Positions 63,997-64,000 of a DNA stretch of 64,000 nt are shown piece after piece. This DNA comes from Achromobacter sp. UMC46 (GTDB lineage: Bacteria > Pseudomonadota > Gammaproteobacteria > Burkholderiales > Burkholderiaceae_B). The DNA is taken from the NCBI RefSeq assembly GCF_014170335.1, contig NZ_LZZS01000014.1:62001-126000 (forward strand). Reading direction: 5' to 3'. The translations under genes and the position numbers were made by a program. The notes beneath the pieces were generated by a model, which did no database searches, had not been told where the DNA came from, and saw only the letters and a list, made by a program, of their open reading frames with translations. Positions within the stretch are counted from its first letter, which is position 1; the number at the start of each line of letters is the position of its first letter.

Positions 63997-64000
63997 ATGC
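63997..64000 (+). CDS. Start of a gene cut by the window edge
   Basis: ATG at 63997-63999 is preceded by GGAGA at 63988-63992 and by a promoter with paired inverted repeats. Nothing of the product is visible. The regulation suggests an inducible gene, or a MarR-type regulator controlling itself. Confidence 0.5.

Overview
The window is about 67% GC, dense, and reads as a chromosomal segment of a beta-proteobacterium of the family Alcaligenaceae (Achromobacter or Bordetella type). The evidence is four orphan Bug-type periplasmic binding proteins, three CaiB/BaiF CoA-transferases and three LysR regulators, placed among core genes in an order expected for that family (tsaE-amiC, mutL-miaA, purM, hda, pcnB-folK, glyQS-gmhB-plsC, lptD-surA-ksgA, amgK-murU). 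This is an inference from gene content; no rRNA or tRNA gene was seen.

Layout. 1-10.4 kb: mixed metabolism and transport (Bug protein plus CoA-transferase, APC permease, gamma-glutamyltransferase with a divergent LysR gene, a second Bug protein divergent from an AEC transporter, and fumC). 10.6-20.9 kb: core block (tsaE, amiC, a DedA gene, mutL, miaA, purM, hda, a HAD phosphatase, pcnB, folK). 21.0-39.7 kb: accessory catabolic region of three CoA-thioester modules. Module A (20995-25836) is a LysR-controlled set of FAS1-type hydratase, CaiB CoA-transferase, CitE-like lyase and PfkB kinase, resembling the itaconate/mesaconate-citramalate route. Module B (25861-34346) has two adjacent acyl-CoA dehydrogenases, a PaaG-like isomerase, a DUF35 Zn-ribbon/OB protein, a thiolase-like protein without the usual Cys, an acyl-CoA ligase, a Bug protein and a nitronate-monooxygenase-like flavoprotein. 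Module C (34421-39726) has a Bug protein, a LysR gene, and a divergent SDR-MaoC-CaiB operon. 39.7-64 kb: mostly core genes (class I fumarase, crotonase, glyQS, gmhB, plsC, a YgjP-like protease, phnW-like, gloA, def, fadE-like, an SpmAB-like fusion, pyk diverging from glycerate kinase, ksgA-surA-lptD diverging from amgK-murU, and a DUF6776-type membrane protein).

How it fits together. The modules pair periplasmic capture of carboxylates (Bug) with CoA activation (CaiB or AMP-ligase), then oxidation, hydration or isomerisation, then C-C cleavage (CitE lyase, thiolase-like protein). Products would enter the TCA cycle, for which the window carries both an Fe-S fumarase and an iron-free fumarase. 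The core block supplies envelope functions (amidase, LptD, SurA, heptose synthesis, peptidoglycan recycling), RNA modification and glycyl-tRNA synthesis. The last 70 bases hold a promoter overlaid by two inverted repeats, a probable regulated promoter for a gene that starts just at the window edge.

Limits: no database search was possible. Product names come from motifs and neighbourhood; substrates of the CoA modules are not determined by the sequence. No insertion sequence, prophage, CRISPR array or clear pseudogene was seen.
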